42,182 nucleotides of DNA from Methanomassiliicoccaceae archaeon (lineage in GTDB: Archaea > Thermoplasmatota > Thermoplasmata > Methanomassiliicoccales > Methanomethylophilaceae), in the NCBI GenBank assembly GCA_031285205.1, contig JAITWO010000039.1, forward strand, positions 1 through 42,182, written 5' to 3'. Shown in pieces: positions 31,200 through 39,665 of this stretch. Under the pieces are notes generated by a model that saw nothing but the letters and a program-made list of their open reading frames with translations, made no database searches and was not told where the DNA came from. Each line of letters begins with the position of its first letter. Position 1 is the stretch's first letter. Both the position numbers and the translations under genes were made by a program.

Positions 31200-33590
31200 A
31201 TGGGCAATTGGGACGTAAGACTGATAAGTGCATCATACAGGCCGGACGGCGACGGCGTCATCGTTGAATTGTTCGGCAAGACCCGTGACAAGAGGTCTGT
31301 GGTCATGCTCGACAAAAGGACCCGGCCGTATTTCTTCATCGTTGAGCCGCGGGAGAGCGTACGCGCCGAATTGAGCAAGGACGCCAACGTCCTGTCCGTC
31401 GATGAGAGTCGCCTGTTCCATAAGGGGACGGAACGGAATGTCATCAAGGTCACCATAAAATATCCGTGGGATGTGCCATCGTACCGCAACAGGTGGAAAA
31501 GAGACTATACCATACTTGCCGCCGACATCCCGTTCCATCACAGGTACCTTTACGACAACGACATGGGGGCATGCATATCTGTATCTGGCGAAGAGATAGA
31601 GAACACATACGCGACGGACCTCGCCGTTGAGCTATCATCGTTCGAGAACATCGAGCCGTTCGACCCTGGCCTCAGGATACTGTCGTTCGATATAGAGAAC
31701 AGCATCTCCGACGGAACGATATATACCGTATGCGCGGTCATCGGCGAGGACGGCGCCATAAGGGAATGTGAGCCCATACGAGGTAATGAGAAGGATATCA
31801 TCGAAAGGTTCTCCGAACTCATCCTGAAAGAGGACCCGGACGTGATAAGCGGATACAATATCGACAACTATGACATCAAAGTGATGACCGAAAGGGCCGA
31901 GAAGAACAAGATCCGCGAGATCAGATGGGGGAGGGACCGTGGGAATCCTAAGGTTGTGAGCGAGAAGTTCTGGAGGCTGAAGGGGAGATTGGTCATAGAT
32001 GCGTGGTGGGCGGTGAGGAGAGAACTGCGTCCAAAACAGGAGACGCTGAACGCCGTCTCCATGCAACTGCTCGGCGAACAGAAGATGGATGTAGACCCGA
32101 AGAAGATGGACCTGGAGTGGAAGAACGATCCTGACAAGGTGATCAGATACTGCATGAAAGATGCGGAGCTGTCGCTCAGGATACTGAACAAGTTGGGAAC
32201 GGTCAGGAAAGGTATGGACCTCGCCGCTGTTTCAAAACTTCCGCTGGAGGATGTCCTCACGTCCGGTTCATCGCAGCTCATCGATTCCATCCTGATCCGG
32301 AAAGCGGACCGTCTGAAGGTCGGCGTGCCGTTGACAGGGGACTTCTCCAGGACAGATCATATTGAGGGAGGATATGTGCACACAATGGCCCCCGGATTAT
32401 ATCACTGGGTCTGTGTACTCGATTTTAAATCCATGTACCCATCGCTGATCATCTCGAAGAACATCTGCTTCACGACCCTGTCCGACAGCGGGGATATACT
32501 GAGCCCCAACGGCGCAAAGTACCTGAGCAAGGAGAAGAAGGTAGGGATACTTCCGGGCATCCTCGACGGCCTGATGAAAGAAAGGGACAGCATCAAAAAG
32601 AGGATGAAGACCGCATCCGGAGCGGAGCATCAGTATCTGGACGGCCTTCAGAATGCCGTGAAGGTCCTCATGAACTCGTTCTACGGCGTCTTCGCATCCT
32701 CCTTCTACAGATTCACTGACAAGAACATAGGCGGCTCCATAACCGCATTCGCAAGGGGCACCGTGACCGGAATAATAAAAGAACTGGAAGCGGAAGGGAT
32801 CCGGGTCATATATTCAGACACGGACTCCATATTCGTGGGGTCTCCGCATGATGACCTTCATGAAACGCGCAACTTCGGAACGTCCCTGGCAAAGCGCTAT
32901 TCCGCCGAGGGAAGGCAGCTGGAGTTCGAGAAGATCATGGAGCCGCTGTTCTCCCACGGTAAAAAGAAAAGGTATGTCGGAAAGGTCGTGTGGCCGGGAG
33001 AGGAGCTCCTGATACGGGGGTATGAGGTCAGGCGCTCCGATTCGTTCGACCTTCAGAGCCGTGTGCTTACCGAACTCTTTGAGAAGATATTGGACGAGAA
33101 GAATGAGGAGGCGGTCGCACTTGTCAAAAAGGCGGTCCAGGACACCATGGCCGGTAAGGTCGACGTCTCGGACCTTGTGATCTCCAGGACGTGCAAGGAC
33201 TTCAGCAGCTATGATTCCCCGGACCGCATGGCCAACGTCCAGGCGGCCAAGAAGATGAAGGCGATGGGTTACGAGTTCATACCTGGCATGAAGGTATCGT
33301 GGATAGTGACAGATTCCTCGGTCACGCCTCAGACGGTGGAACCATACATCAGCGGCGCAGAGTTCAAAGGGCGGCCGGACAACCGATATTACGCAGAACG
33401 GCTGGCAAACATGGCATCGAGGGTCACCGAGGTGTTCGGGTGGGACGAGAAGGACCTTATGCTCGGAAGCCAGCAGGCGACACTGTTCGACACCACTTTC
33501 CAAACGTCCCCCATGCCGTCCGGCAGGGAGGAGAGGAAGGCCGACCCCAGGCCGACCGGGAAGAGAACATCGCTCAAAGACTTTTTTTGA
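31200..33590 (+). CDS. polB: Family B DNA polymerase (replicative/repair)
   Basis: A 796-residue DNA polymerase with 3'-5' proofreading. Exonuclease motifs: I SFDIENS near residue 165, II SGYNIDNYDIK, III YCMKDAELS. Polymerase motifs: A LDFKSMYPSLI, B KVLMNSFYG, and C IYSDTDSIFV near residue 540. The last residues (TSLKDFF) form a sliding-clamp (PCNA) binding motif at the extreme C-terminus. All catalytic aspartates are intact. It is co-transcribed with the YchF-like gene; its last 17 bp overlap the end of the convergent pylC-like gene. Confidence 0.95.
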   Translation: MGNWDVRLISASYRPDGDGVIVELFGKTRDKRSVVMLDKRTRPYFFIVEPRESVRAELSKDANVLSVDESRLFHKGTERNVIKVTIKYPWDVPSYRNRWKRDYTILAADIPFHHRYLYDNDMGACISVSGEEIENTYATDLAVELSSFENIEPFDPGLRILSFDIENSISDGTIYTVCAVIGEDGAIRECEPIRGNEKDIIERFSELILKEDPDVISGYNIDNYDIKVMTERAEKNKIREIRWGRDRGNPKVVSEKFWRLKGRLVIDAWWAVRRELRPKQETLNAVSMQLLGEQKMDVDPKKMDLEWKNDPDKVIRYCMKDAELSLRILNKLGTVRKGMDLAAVSKLPLEDVLTSGSSQLIDSILIRKADRLKVGVPLTGDFSRTDHIEGGYVHTMAPGLYHWVCVLDFKSMYPSLIISKNICFTTLSDSGDILSPNGAKYLSKEKKVGILPGILDGLMKERDSIKKRMKTASGAEHQYLDGLQNAVKVLMNSFYGVFASSFYRFTDKNIGGSITAFARGTVTGIIKELEAEGIRVIYSDTDSIFVGSPHDDLHETRNFGTSLAKRYSAEGRQLEFEKIMEPLFSHGKKKRYVGKVVWPGEELLIRGYEVRRSDSFDLQSRVLTELFEKILDEKNEEAVALVKKAVQDTMAGKVDVSDLVISRTCKDFSSYDSPDRMANVQAAKKMKAMGYEFIPGMKVSWIVTDSSVTPQTVEPYISGAEFKGRPDNRYYAERLANMASRVTEVFGWDEKDLMLGSQQATLFDTTFQTSPMPSGREERKADPRPTGKRTSLKDFF

Positions 33591-34743
33591 ACAGTGACTG
33601 ACCGCTGTCCGTGAACTCGTCTATCCTGTATTCATCCATCATTGACTCTATGCATCCGGCACGCTTCCTGTCCAGTTCATCGGTGTCTCTGGCTGCATTG
33701 ATCATGGCGCACAGCAACGGGCCGTTGTCGAATGTTCTGCCGATTATCATCTCATCGGCACCGAACATCCCTCTCTCCAGATGCGGATAACGTATCCTGC
33801 GGAATTCTGTCTCACCGCAGGCAGTCATCTTCCCGTCCGCGATCATGAAATGTTCGTACGATGATGCGCCGGCGCCTGCGTTCCCGTTGTTCTTATCGCA
33901 CCTCGGATCGATCATCTTGCTCAGCATGTTGATCCCTGTTGCGGCCAGGACGGCCGTCGGCGTCTCGGTGGGGAGGCATGCGTTCAGCTCCACCACCTTC
34001 AGCTCATTCTCCGTGCCGACGGCCTTGACCTCCATCAACGCTTTCAGGTCTATGCTCTCGGCCAGTTTGCAGACCGCGTCCCTGAACTCCTTATCCATCC
34101 CGCCGGCCAGGATGTCCGGTGAGCACACCACTCCCTTGCGATCGCACCGCTCGTTAAGGAAGAACTCCGTTGTCACGAAAGGCATGAACTCCTCTCCGTT
34201 CCCTATCACTTCCATTGAGACGTTCTTCCCTAATGTGAACTCTTCGACTATCGGTTCGTCGCCAGCCCCGATTATCTTCCTTATCGCATTGGTGACCTCT
34301 CTCTCGTCATGTGCTACCGTGAGACCTGCGGCGGGACGGCGGGACGCTGGTTTCACCATCTTCGGATACCCGCATTCCTGCCACCTTTTCGGCGTCTTTA
34401 TCCCTATGTTCCCCATTAGATTGTTCGTTGCGGATCGCGACGATGTTATTGTATAAGAGTCAAAGTCGAAAAGGAACGGTACATCCAGGCGCAGGAGTGC
34501 CTCATACAGCCTGTACAGCGTGTTCATGTCCCTGCACGCCGGCAGCACCGCATCGCAGTCGCCGAGCAGTCTTGCCGCATCGTCCCTGTGTCCCGTCGGG
34601 TCCATGACCACGTATTCGTCCGCGAGTGAGAACGCGGGAGCGTCCCTCGCCCTGTCGATGACCAGCGTCTCGTATCCAGCTTTTCTTGCCAGATATGCTG
34701 CCTCCATGCCCTGCATCGCACCGCCTATGATCCCTATCTTCAT
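33574..34743 (-). CDS. Diverged PylC-like ATP-grasp protein
   Basis: A 389-residue protein aligning without gaps to PylC at 22153-23298 over the first 262 residues: IGIIGGAMQGMEAAYLARKA against LGILGGALQGTEAVYLAKKA, and GDCDAVLPAC against SDCDAVMPAC. It is clearly a PylC paralogue. Two catalytic regions differ. The ATP-grasp glycine loop KPSGQSGSVG has become KPASRRPAAG (residues 131-140), and EIDARIPSQTP has become ELNACLPTETP (252-262), losing an Arg that family members keep. It is full length with no frameshift, so it seems under selection. It may use another substrate, regulate PylC, or be inactive. Start is ATG 34743, with an AGGTG site just upstream. Confidence 0.85.
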   Translation of the reverse strand: MKIGIIGGAMQGMEAAYLARKAGYETLVIDRARDAPAFSLADEYVVMDPTGHRDDAARLLGDCDAVLPACRDMNTLYRLYEALLRLDVPFLFDFDSYTITSSRSATNNLMGNIGIKTPKRWQECGYPKMVKPASRRPAAGLTVAHDEREVTNAIRKIIGAGDEPIVEEFTLGKNVSMEVIGNGEEFMPFVTTEFFLNERCDRKGVVCSPDILAGGMDKEFRDAVCKLAESIDLKALMEVKAVGTENELKVVELNACLPTETPTAVLAATGINMLSKMIDPRCDKNNGNAGAGASSYEHFMIADGKMTACGETEFRRIRYPHLERGMFGADEMIIGRTFDNGPLLCAMINAARDTDELDRKRAGCIESMMDEYRIDEFTDSGQSLFKKSL

Positions 34744-35033
34744 CCCGAGCACCTCTGTTATCTGTTTTTGGCACCGGGCTGCTGCAGTTGCCTTGCAGGC
34801 ATACCGCTCACGAGCGCCGATACCGATTTGGCGGGGCTTGTAGTATACAATATATATCTATTTCTATGAGTTGGATGCCTCTTTGTTTTTTAAATATATA
34901 ATCATTGTTAAGATGCATCCATGCTCCTATTTTTATTAAAGTTTATATACAGGTCAGTTGTATGCGGTCGCTACGTAACATATCGTTACAACGGAGATGT
35001 GCCCTGTGGGGTGAATCCGGAAAGGTGATCTAA
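34744..35033. promoter_or_regulatory. Divergent promoter region of the PylC-like and L15e genes
   Basis: The plus strand has TTTATATA at 34942-34949, a consensus TATA box predicting an L15e transcript start near 34974 and a leader of about 60 nt. The leader holds the small hairpin GTAAC-ATATC-GTTAC (34975-34989) and a full GGTGATC ribosome binding site. On the minus strand, an A/T-rich stretch around 34843-34858 may be the TATA of the PylC-like gene. No gene is seen here. Confidence 0.5.
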
Positions 35034-35660
35034 ATGGCAGATAAGAAAGAAGAGGGCGCCGCCGGTGTGAGCGGCAAGAGCATGTACAGATACATCGCCG
35101 AAGCCTGGAAGAATCCTGACAAGAGTTATTTGAAAGACCTCAACAAACAGAGACGGTACGAGTGGAGAAGGGAAGAGAACTTCTGCCGCGTCGAAAGGCC
35201 CACGCGCCTTGACAGGGCAAGGAACCTCGGTTACAAAGCGAAGCAGGGCTACGTCATCGTAAGAGGAAGGGTAAGGAAGGGTACCTTCAACAAAAGGACC
35301 ATCAAGGGCGGAAGGAGGGCCAAAAGGAAGGGTATTGTCAAGATAACAGTCGGCAAGAGCCTCCAGAGGCTCGCAGAAGAGAGGACGCAGAAGAGATACC
35401 CCAACCTGGAAGTTCTGAATTCATACTGGGTAGGCATGGACGGGCAGTACGAGTGGTACGAAGTGATACTCGTGGACCCGCATCACTCTGTGATAAAAGC
35501 GGACCCGAAGATCAACTGGATCTGCGACCCGGCCCAGAGCGGCAGGGTTTACAGAGGGAAGACCTCCGCCGGACAGAGAGGAAGGGGGCTGCACAAGAAA
35601 GGCAAGGGCGTAGAGAAGTGCAGACCGTCCATAAAGGCCAAAGGCAGAAAAGGAAAGTGA
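35034..35660 (+). CDS. rpl15e: 50S ribosomal protein L15e
   Basis: A 208-residue basic large-subunit protein. [49 protein letters not shown] and [20 protein letters not shown] are the conserved eL15 blocks, and the C-terminus is Lys/Arg/Gly rich. GGTGATC lies four bases before the ATG, a near-perfect archaeal ribosome binding site. It appears to be a single-gene transcript with its own promoter. Confidence 0.95.
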   Translation: MADKKEEGAAGVSGKSMYRYIAEAWKNPDKSYLKDLNKQRRYEWRREENFCRVERPTRLDRARNLGYKAKQGYVIVRGRVRKGTFNKRTIKGGRRAKRKGIVKITVGKSLQRLAEERTQKRYPNLEVLNSYWVGMDGQYEWYEVILVDPHHSVIKADPKINWICDPAQSGRVYRGKTSAGQRGRGLHKKGKGVEKCRPSIKAKGRKGK

Positions 35661-35770
35661 TCTTTCCGTCAAACCTTTTCCATAATAACCTTTTATTACT
35701 AATTTAATATATTTTATATACTTTAAAATTATATAACTCTGTACGACCATTCGGCATCGGGGGAATATAA

Positions 35771-36154
35771 TTGGGTAAAAGTACTTTTATCATAACGAAG
35801 ACGGACAACGGGAGGTTCCTTTTCCGGTTGGAAGCGGCGAATAAGATGATGATCTGCAGATCTCAGGTATACGAGTCACTGGCTGCCTGTAAAGCGGGTA
35901 TCGAAAGTATAAAAAAGAACTGCGGCACCACCACGACAGAGGATCAGACACTGCAGAAATGGGAAACCCAGAAGAACCCGAAATGGGAAGTGTACCTGGA
36001 CAAGGCCGGAGAGTACAGATTCCGCCTGAAGGCGTCGAACGGTCAGAACATCCTCGGTTCCGATCATGGGTATAAATCGAAGTCGGGATGCATGGGCGGG
36101 ATCAAGAGTATTGCGAACAATTCGCCGGATGCTGATGTCGTAGAAGAAAAATAA
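35771..36154 (+). CDS. DUF1508 (YegP-like) protein with two repeats
   Basis: A 127-residue soluble protein made of two DUF1508 units: about residues 4-50 (FIITKTDNGRFLFRLEAAN...Y.SLAACKAGIESIKKN) and 72-118 (WEVYLDKAGEYRFRLKASNGQ...SKSGCMGGIKSIANN). The family is widespread, small and of unknown function. The start is TTG at 35771, preceded by GGGGGAA; no ATG would keep the first strand. An A/T-rich promoter (TTTTATATAC around 35713-35722) precedes it and a strong palindromic terminator follows. Confidence 0.8.
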   Translation: MGKSTFIITKTDNGRFLFRLEAANKMMICRSQVYESLAACKAGIESIKKNCGTTTTEDQTLQKWETQKNPKWEVYLDKAGEYRFRLKASNGQNILGSDHGYKSKSGCMGGIKSIANNSPDADVVEEK

Positions 36155-36190
36155 AGAGGCGCCGGCGCCTCTCTGTTTATACTTTTTTCA
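36155..36190 (+). terminator. Palindromic terminator after the DUF1508 gene
   Basis: AGAGGCGCCGGCGCCTCT (36155-36172) is a perfect 18-bp palindrome right after the stop codon, followed by a T-run ending near 36189. It looks like an intrinsic terminator. Confidence 0.7.
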
Positions 36191-36200
36191 TTCATGTCTC

Positions 36201-36259
36201 TGAACGAATGTCGTTCATGATGTCCATCATCTTTATCATCGGGGGCCGTCATCGTGACG
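36201..36259. other. Two short hairpins between the DUF1508 and SPFH genes
   Basis: TGAACGA-ATG-TCGTTCA (36201-36217) and CGTCA-TCG-TGACG (36247-36259) are perfect stems with 3-nt loops, lying 100-155 bp upstream of the SPFH gene. They could be operator sites or part of an untranslated RNA. The rest of 36191-36355 shows only a weak TATA-like stretch near 36295. Confidence 0.3.
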
Positions 36260-36355
36260 TTCGCGGCTGTTGATGATAACGTTTAAGCTTAGTATGCCTA
36301 TAATAAACACGACAGCAGCAGGAGATACCGGATACGCTGTCTGAGGAGATAAAAT

Positions 36356-37429
36356 ATGGATAGCCAACGGATGAACAGGTTATTTCTTCTGGCCGGCATA
36401 GCGGGCATTGCCTTGCTGGCCACCTCGTGCATAATGGGTGTCATCGTCTTTGCGGTGGGTGCGGTGCTGGTGATCGTGACAGTGATATACGGCATCCTTG
36501 AGCTCATAAGGGACGGCAGTAAGCCGCTCCTCATGCTGGGCGGCGTCGGTGCCATGACGCTGCTGGTGCTGACGTCCATGTCGGTGATAACAATAGAGGC
36601 CGGACAGGTCGGTGTGGTAACGAACGCCGCCGACGGCGATCTTAAAGGGACCATGTTAGAGAACGGATGGCACTTCAATCCTTCGTTCATCCTGTCGACG
36701 GTGGAGACGATAAGGTGCAACACGCAGGTCACCGAGTATGTCGGACAGGACAAGATCGACGACCTGTCCGGATCTGTCATGGTGATGTCGAAGGACCAGA
36801 TGTACATATTCATCGACATGTCCGTATCATACTCCATAAGCCCGGGCGATGCCAAGAATGTGAGATTCACTTACGGAAGCGACTGGAAGACCGTGGTTGT
36901 GCATCAGGTCGTCAGGTCTGTTCCGCGCAGCATCTGTGCGGATTATGATGCTCTTGACATAGTCGGAACGAAGAGGGCCCAGATCGAAACGGCGATCCTG
37001 CAGAAGATCACGGATGACATTCAGACCAAGGGCGGATTGCATACCGGTGTGAACGTAGTTGATGTGAAGATAAGGGAGATGCGCATACCTCAGGGGTTGC
37101 AGGCCGCCGTTGAACAGAAACTCATAGCCAACCAACTGCTCGAGAAAGCACAGATAGACCTTGAGAGGATAAAGGTCGAGGCGGATGCGGAAGCACAGAG
37201 GAAGATCATTGAGGCGGAAGCGGATGCGGAGGTCGTGATGATTAGGGCCCAGGCGACCGCCGACGCGATAAACATGGTGCTGCAGGAGTTCGTGGACAGC
37301 GGAGGGGATGTGGACATGACCGCATACCTATCATATCTGTACATTCAGGCGCTGACCGACCCCAACAGCAATATAAAGTACGTGATCGTGCCCAATGACG
37401 GCACCGGCGTGTTCGTAACGCTCACATAA
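36356..37429 (+). CDS. Membrane-anchored SPFH/prohibitin-like protein
   Basis: A 357-residue stomatin/prohibitin/flotillin-family protein. Three hydrophobic segments lie near residues 8-24, 25-51 and 58-76. They are followed by an SPFH domain (about 78-245) with VITIEAGQVGVV at its start and VVDVKIREMRIPQGLQAAVEQK at its end, then an Ala/Glu-rich coiled coil (KVEADAEAQRKIIEAEADAEV). Most relatives have one membrane segment, so the three-segment anchor is unusual. Such proteins form membrane scaffolds that modulate proteases or lipids. GGAGAT precedes ATG 36356, and a G/C hairpin terminator follows. Confidence 0.85.
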   Translation: MDSQRMNRLFLLAGIAGIALLATSCIMGVIVFAVGAVLVIVTVIYGILELIRDGSKPLLMLGGVGAMTLLVLTSMSVITIEAGQVGVVTNAADGDLKGTMLENGWHFNPSFILSTVETIRCNTQVTEYVGQDKIDDLSGSVMVMSKDQMYIFIDMSVSYSISPGDAKNVRFTYGSDWKTVVVHQVVRSVPRSICADYDALDIVGTKRAQIETAILQKITDDIQTKGGLHTGVNVVDVKIREMRIPQGLQAAVEQKLIANQLLEKAQIDLERIKVEADAEAQRKIIEAEADAEVVMIRAQATADAINMVLQEFVDSGGDVDMTAYLSYLYIQALTDPNSNIKYVIVPNDGTGVFVTLT

Positions 37430-37437
37430 ACCCATCG

Positions 37438-37466
37438 AGGGGGCCTGCGCCCCCTGTCTTTTTTTG
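37438..37466 (+). terminator. Intrinsic-like terminator after the SPFH gene
   Basis: AGGGGGC-CTGC-GCCCCCT forms a 7-bp stem 9 nt after the stop, followed by GTCTTTTTTT. This is a classic hairpin plus T-run. Confidence 0.75.
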
Positions 37467-37516
37467 TGTCATGAACATAGACCGTCAGTGCTGCGGTCAG
37501 CTGTGCTGCCGCCTGT

Positions 37517-38359
37517 TCATACCTCTGATCGGATGGTCCTGAGCATCTCTGATACTTCGTCATCGCTCATCCCTATTGTCGGGAAATATACAGGCACACT
37601 GTAACTTGAGACATCGATGTCCTTCAGCTCATCAAGCGACGTTCCCAGAACGTTCCCGAGTATATCCTTCTGATAACGGTCCCTGTTACCATCCGTGACC
37701 ACCTTTAGTGACGGGTCGAACGCATGAAGGACGCTTACATCATAACTTCCGTGAACAATGACCCTGCACCCTCTCTTCATCATCAGCCATGCTGACAACA
37801 GGCCACGGTCGTCGTTAACCTCTGCTATCACCCTCCCCTGACTTCCCAGCGGGAGACCGGCATGCGCCCTTAGATATGAATCGAAGATGTATGCCTTGTT
37901 GTTCCTTACTTCGATATAGAACGTCACGTCCGGGTCCGTCAAATTCACCTTTATCCCTTCGTTCGCCAGGAATATGGCCGAACCTGCCTCCTTCCCGAGC
38001 TCCATGCTCGTGTACGCATGCTCACCCTCCCTCCTTGCGCGCACCGCAAAGCTCTGGCCGCTTTTTATTCTGCTCTGTGAATATTTTGCAACGGTCCCGC
38101 ATATCTCGCTCATATCGGAGCCACATGTCTCTGTGACCGATAACGACGACACACCGAAAACCCTCTTTATCGCGCGGACCGCCGGATCGATGTCGCCGGT
38201 GCTAACATACAGTCTTGAATCATCGGATATCACCAATGCCTCCACCGTATCGCGGATCAGCATTGACATTATGTTCTCTCTCAGCTGCATCTCGAATCTT
38301 TTCCTGACCGGCCTGCTTTTCAGCCCGATCTCGGAATAGCGCACAAGGATCGTTGCCAC
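37517..38359 (-). CDS. ThiI-like THUMP protein lacking the PP-loop
   Basis: A 280-residue protein with the N-terminal order of ThiI: VRYSEIGLKSRPVRKRFEMQL (ferredoxin-like), then a THUMP domain (about residues 60-160, SFAVRARREGEHAYTSMELGKEAG). ThiI uses a PP-loop SGGxDS to adenylate U8 of tRNA for 4-thiouridine and supplies sulfur to thiamine. Here the entry to that domain is kept (HAGLPLGSQGRVI...AWLMMKRG), but the PP-loop site reads EVNDDRGLL (180-188), and the protein ends about 90 residues later. It cannot work as a normal ThiI but may still bind tRNA. GTG at 38359 is the only start that fits. It is divergent from the TSUP gene. Confidence 0.75.
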   Translation of the reverse strand: MATILVRYSEIGLKSRPVRKRFEMQLRENIMSMLIRDTVEALVISDDSRLYVSTGDIDPAVRAIKRVFGVSSLSVTETCGSDMSEICGTVAKYSQSRIKSGQSFAVRARREGEHAYTSMELGKEAGSAIFLANEGIKVNLTDPDVTFYIEVRNNKAYIFDSYLRAHAGLPLGSQGRVIAEVNDDRGLLSAWLMMKRGCRVIVHGSYDVSVLHAFDPSLKVVTDGNRDRYQKDILGNVLGTSLDELKDIDVSSYSVPVYFPTIGMSDDEVSEMLRTIRSEV

Positions 38360-38378
38360 ATCAAAGAGTAAAAGGAAC

Positions 38379-38427
38379 GCGGTAATAACTCTTTTGAACG
38401 ATACCGTTATTACGCAAGGCGGTAATG
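38379..38427. promoter_or_regulatory. Inverted and direct repeats between divergent ThiI-like and TSUP genes
   Basis: TAATAAC at 38383-38389 and GTTATTA at 38406-38412 form a perfect 7-bp inverted repeat with 16 bases between. The left arm extends as GCGGTAATAAC (38379-38389), and GCGGTAAT recurs at 38419-38426. Repeated half-sites in a divergent promoter region suggest a regulator binding site; no regulator gene is nearby. Confidence 0.45.
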
Positions 38428-38434
38428 CGATCGC

Positions 38435-39262
38435 ATGGATCCCCTCATGATCGCCGGGCTGATCGTCCTTTCCTTCATCGCGGGACTGATAGGCTCGCTC
38501 TTCGGGCTCGGCGGCGGGATAATAATAGTGCCGGTCCTGACGATACTGTACGACATGGACGCGAAGGCCGCCATGGCCGTCAGCCTTGTGGCGATCGTCG
38601 CGATATCAACGACCAGCGCATCATCGCTGGTCCGTGACAACGTATCGAATGTCCGTGTCGGCCTGCGGCTGGAAGTGGGATCGGCGGCGGGCGCTGTCAT
38701 CGGTGCGGTGATCGCACTGCATCTGCAGTCGTGGGTGCTCGTGATATGCTTCGCCGCTGTGCTGATGTACAGCTCATTTTACATGTTCCTGAGACCCGAG
38801 AAGGTCGTGCCTCCGGGCCGGGAACGCACCGAGGACGATTTCTTCTATCGCGACACGAAGACCGGAGAGGATGTTGCGTACACTGTGAACAACTACGCAA
38901 CGGGAACATTAGGATTCGTTGCCGCAGGCATAACGTCGGCGATGAGCGGCGTCGGCGGCGGGACGATCAAGATACCTGTTATGAACGCGCACATGCATAT
39001 GCCCATGAAGGCCGCAACGGCAACAAGCAGCTACGTCATCGGCATAACAGCGTTCTCCGGCGCCGCCGTCTACTTCCTGAACGGTGTGCTCGATCCGTAT
39101 ATACAGACGGCCGCGATAGTGGTCATAGGGGCGTTCGCCGGTGCGATGATAGGTCTGAGATTGCTGCGCAGGATCAACGCATCATCAATGCGCCGTTATT
39201 TCTCGGTGCTGCTGCTGTTCATTGCCTCTGTTATGTTGATGAGCGCAGGAGGCATCATATGA
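38435..39262 (+). CDS. TSUP-family (TauE/SafE) membrane transporter
   Basis: A 275-residue membrane protein of the TauE/SafE (TSUP) family, proposed to export sulfite, sulfoacetate or other organosulfonates. It has about eight hydrophobic segments in two halves. Each half opens with the duplicated Gly-rich family motif: GLIGSLFGLGGGIIIVPVL near the N-terminus and AGITSAMSGVGGGTIKIPVM in the middle. Its stop overlaps the DUF1634 gene by ATGA; that pairing is common and suggests the two proteins act together. The substrate is unknown; methanogens do handle sulfite and sulfonates such as coenzyme M. Confidence 0.85.
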   Translation: MDPLMIAGLIVLSFIAGLIGSLFGLGGGIIIVPVLTILYDMDAKAAMAVSLVAIVAISTTSASSLVRDNVSNVRVGLRLEVGSAAGAVIGAVIALHLQSWVLVICFAAVLMYSSFYMFLRPEKVVPPGRERTEDDFFYRDTKTGEDVAYTVNNYATGTLGFVAAGITSAMSGVGGGTIKIPVMNAHMHMPMKAATATSSYVIGITAFSGAAVYFLNGVLDPYIQTAAIVVIGAFAGAMIGLRLLRRINASSMRRYFSVLLLFIASVMLMSAGGII

Positions 39263-39540
39263 ATCTTGAACGGAACACATCGTTCGTCCTGAGGTACGGC
39301 GCATTTTTCGGGATATTCATTGCTGCGGCCGGCCTCCTTATGGATCTGACCGATCCGTCGGAAATAAGCAGGACGATAATGGCGGCGGGCATCGCCGTCA
39401 TCATAATCACGCCGTTCGTGAGACTGGTCGTCTCGGCGGCGACGCTTGCTGCGAACAAAGAGAAAAAATATGCCGCATATGCATTCCTGCTGATCTCGGT
39501 GACCGTGATCGGGATGGTCGTCGCACTTTATATTATATGA
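39259..39540 (+). CDS. DUF1634 small membrane protein
   Basis: A 93-residue protein with three predicted membrane segments: YGAFFGIFIAAAGLLMDL, TIMAAGIAVIIITPFVRLVV and AYAFLLISVTVIGMVVALYI. This layout and the link to a TSUP transporter match DUF1634, whose function is unknown. It starts at ATG 39259, overlapping the transporter stop, so the two are translationally coupled. I expect a transporter accessory subunit (inference). Confidence 0.8.
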   Translation: MNLERNTSFVLRYGAFFGIFIAAAGLLMDLTDPSEISRTIMAAGIAVIIITPFVRLVVSAATLAANKEKKYAAYAFLLISVTVIGMVVALYII

Positions 39541-39593
39541 ATGTGACCGTATGGCCGCAAAGTATCTGATATATTTTTTGAAATTTAATATAC

Positions 39594-39601
39594 TTTATAT
39601 A
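39594..39601 (+). promoter_or_regulatory. TATA box of the adhesin-like gene
   Basis: TTTATATA lies 65 bases before the ATG, in a 25-bp A/T-rich stretch. It predicts a transcript start near 39627 and a leader of about 40 nt ending in GGGGATGA before the ATG. Confidence 0.55.
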
Positions 39602-39665
39602 CTATTGGACACCATCTACCTATTGAAGCGCGGGCGATAAGGCCTCATGCTTTGGGGATGATAAA

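Noticed and set aside
36262-36345. C/D box small RNA in the SPFH upstream region
   Set aside because: TGATGA and CTGA are about 70 nt apart with no internal boxes and no terminal stem, as expected by chance.
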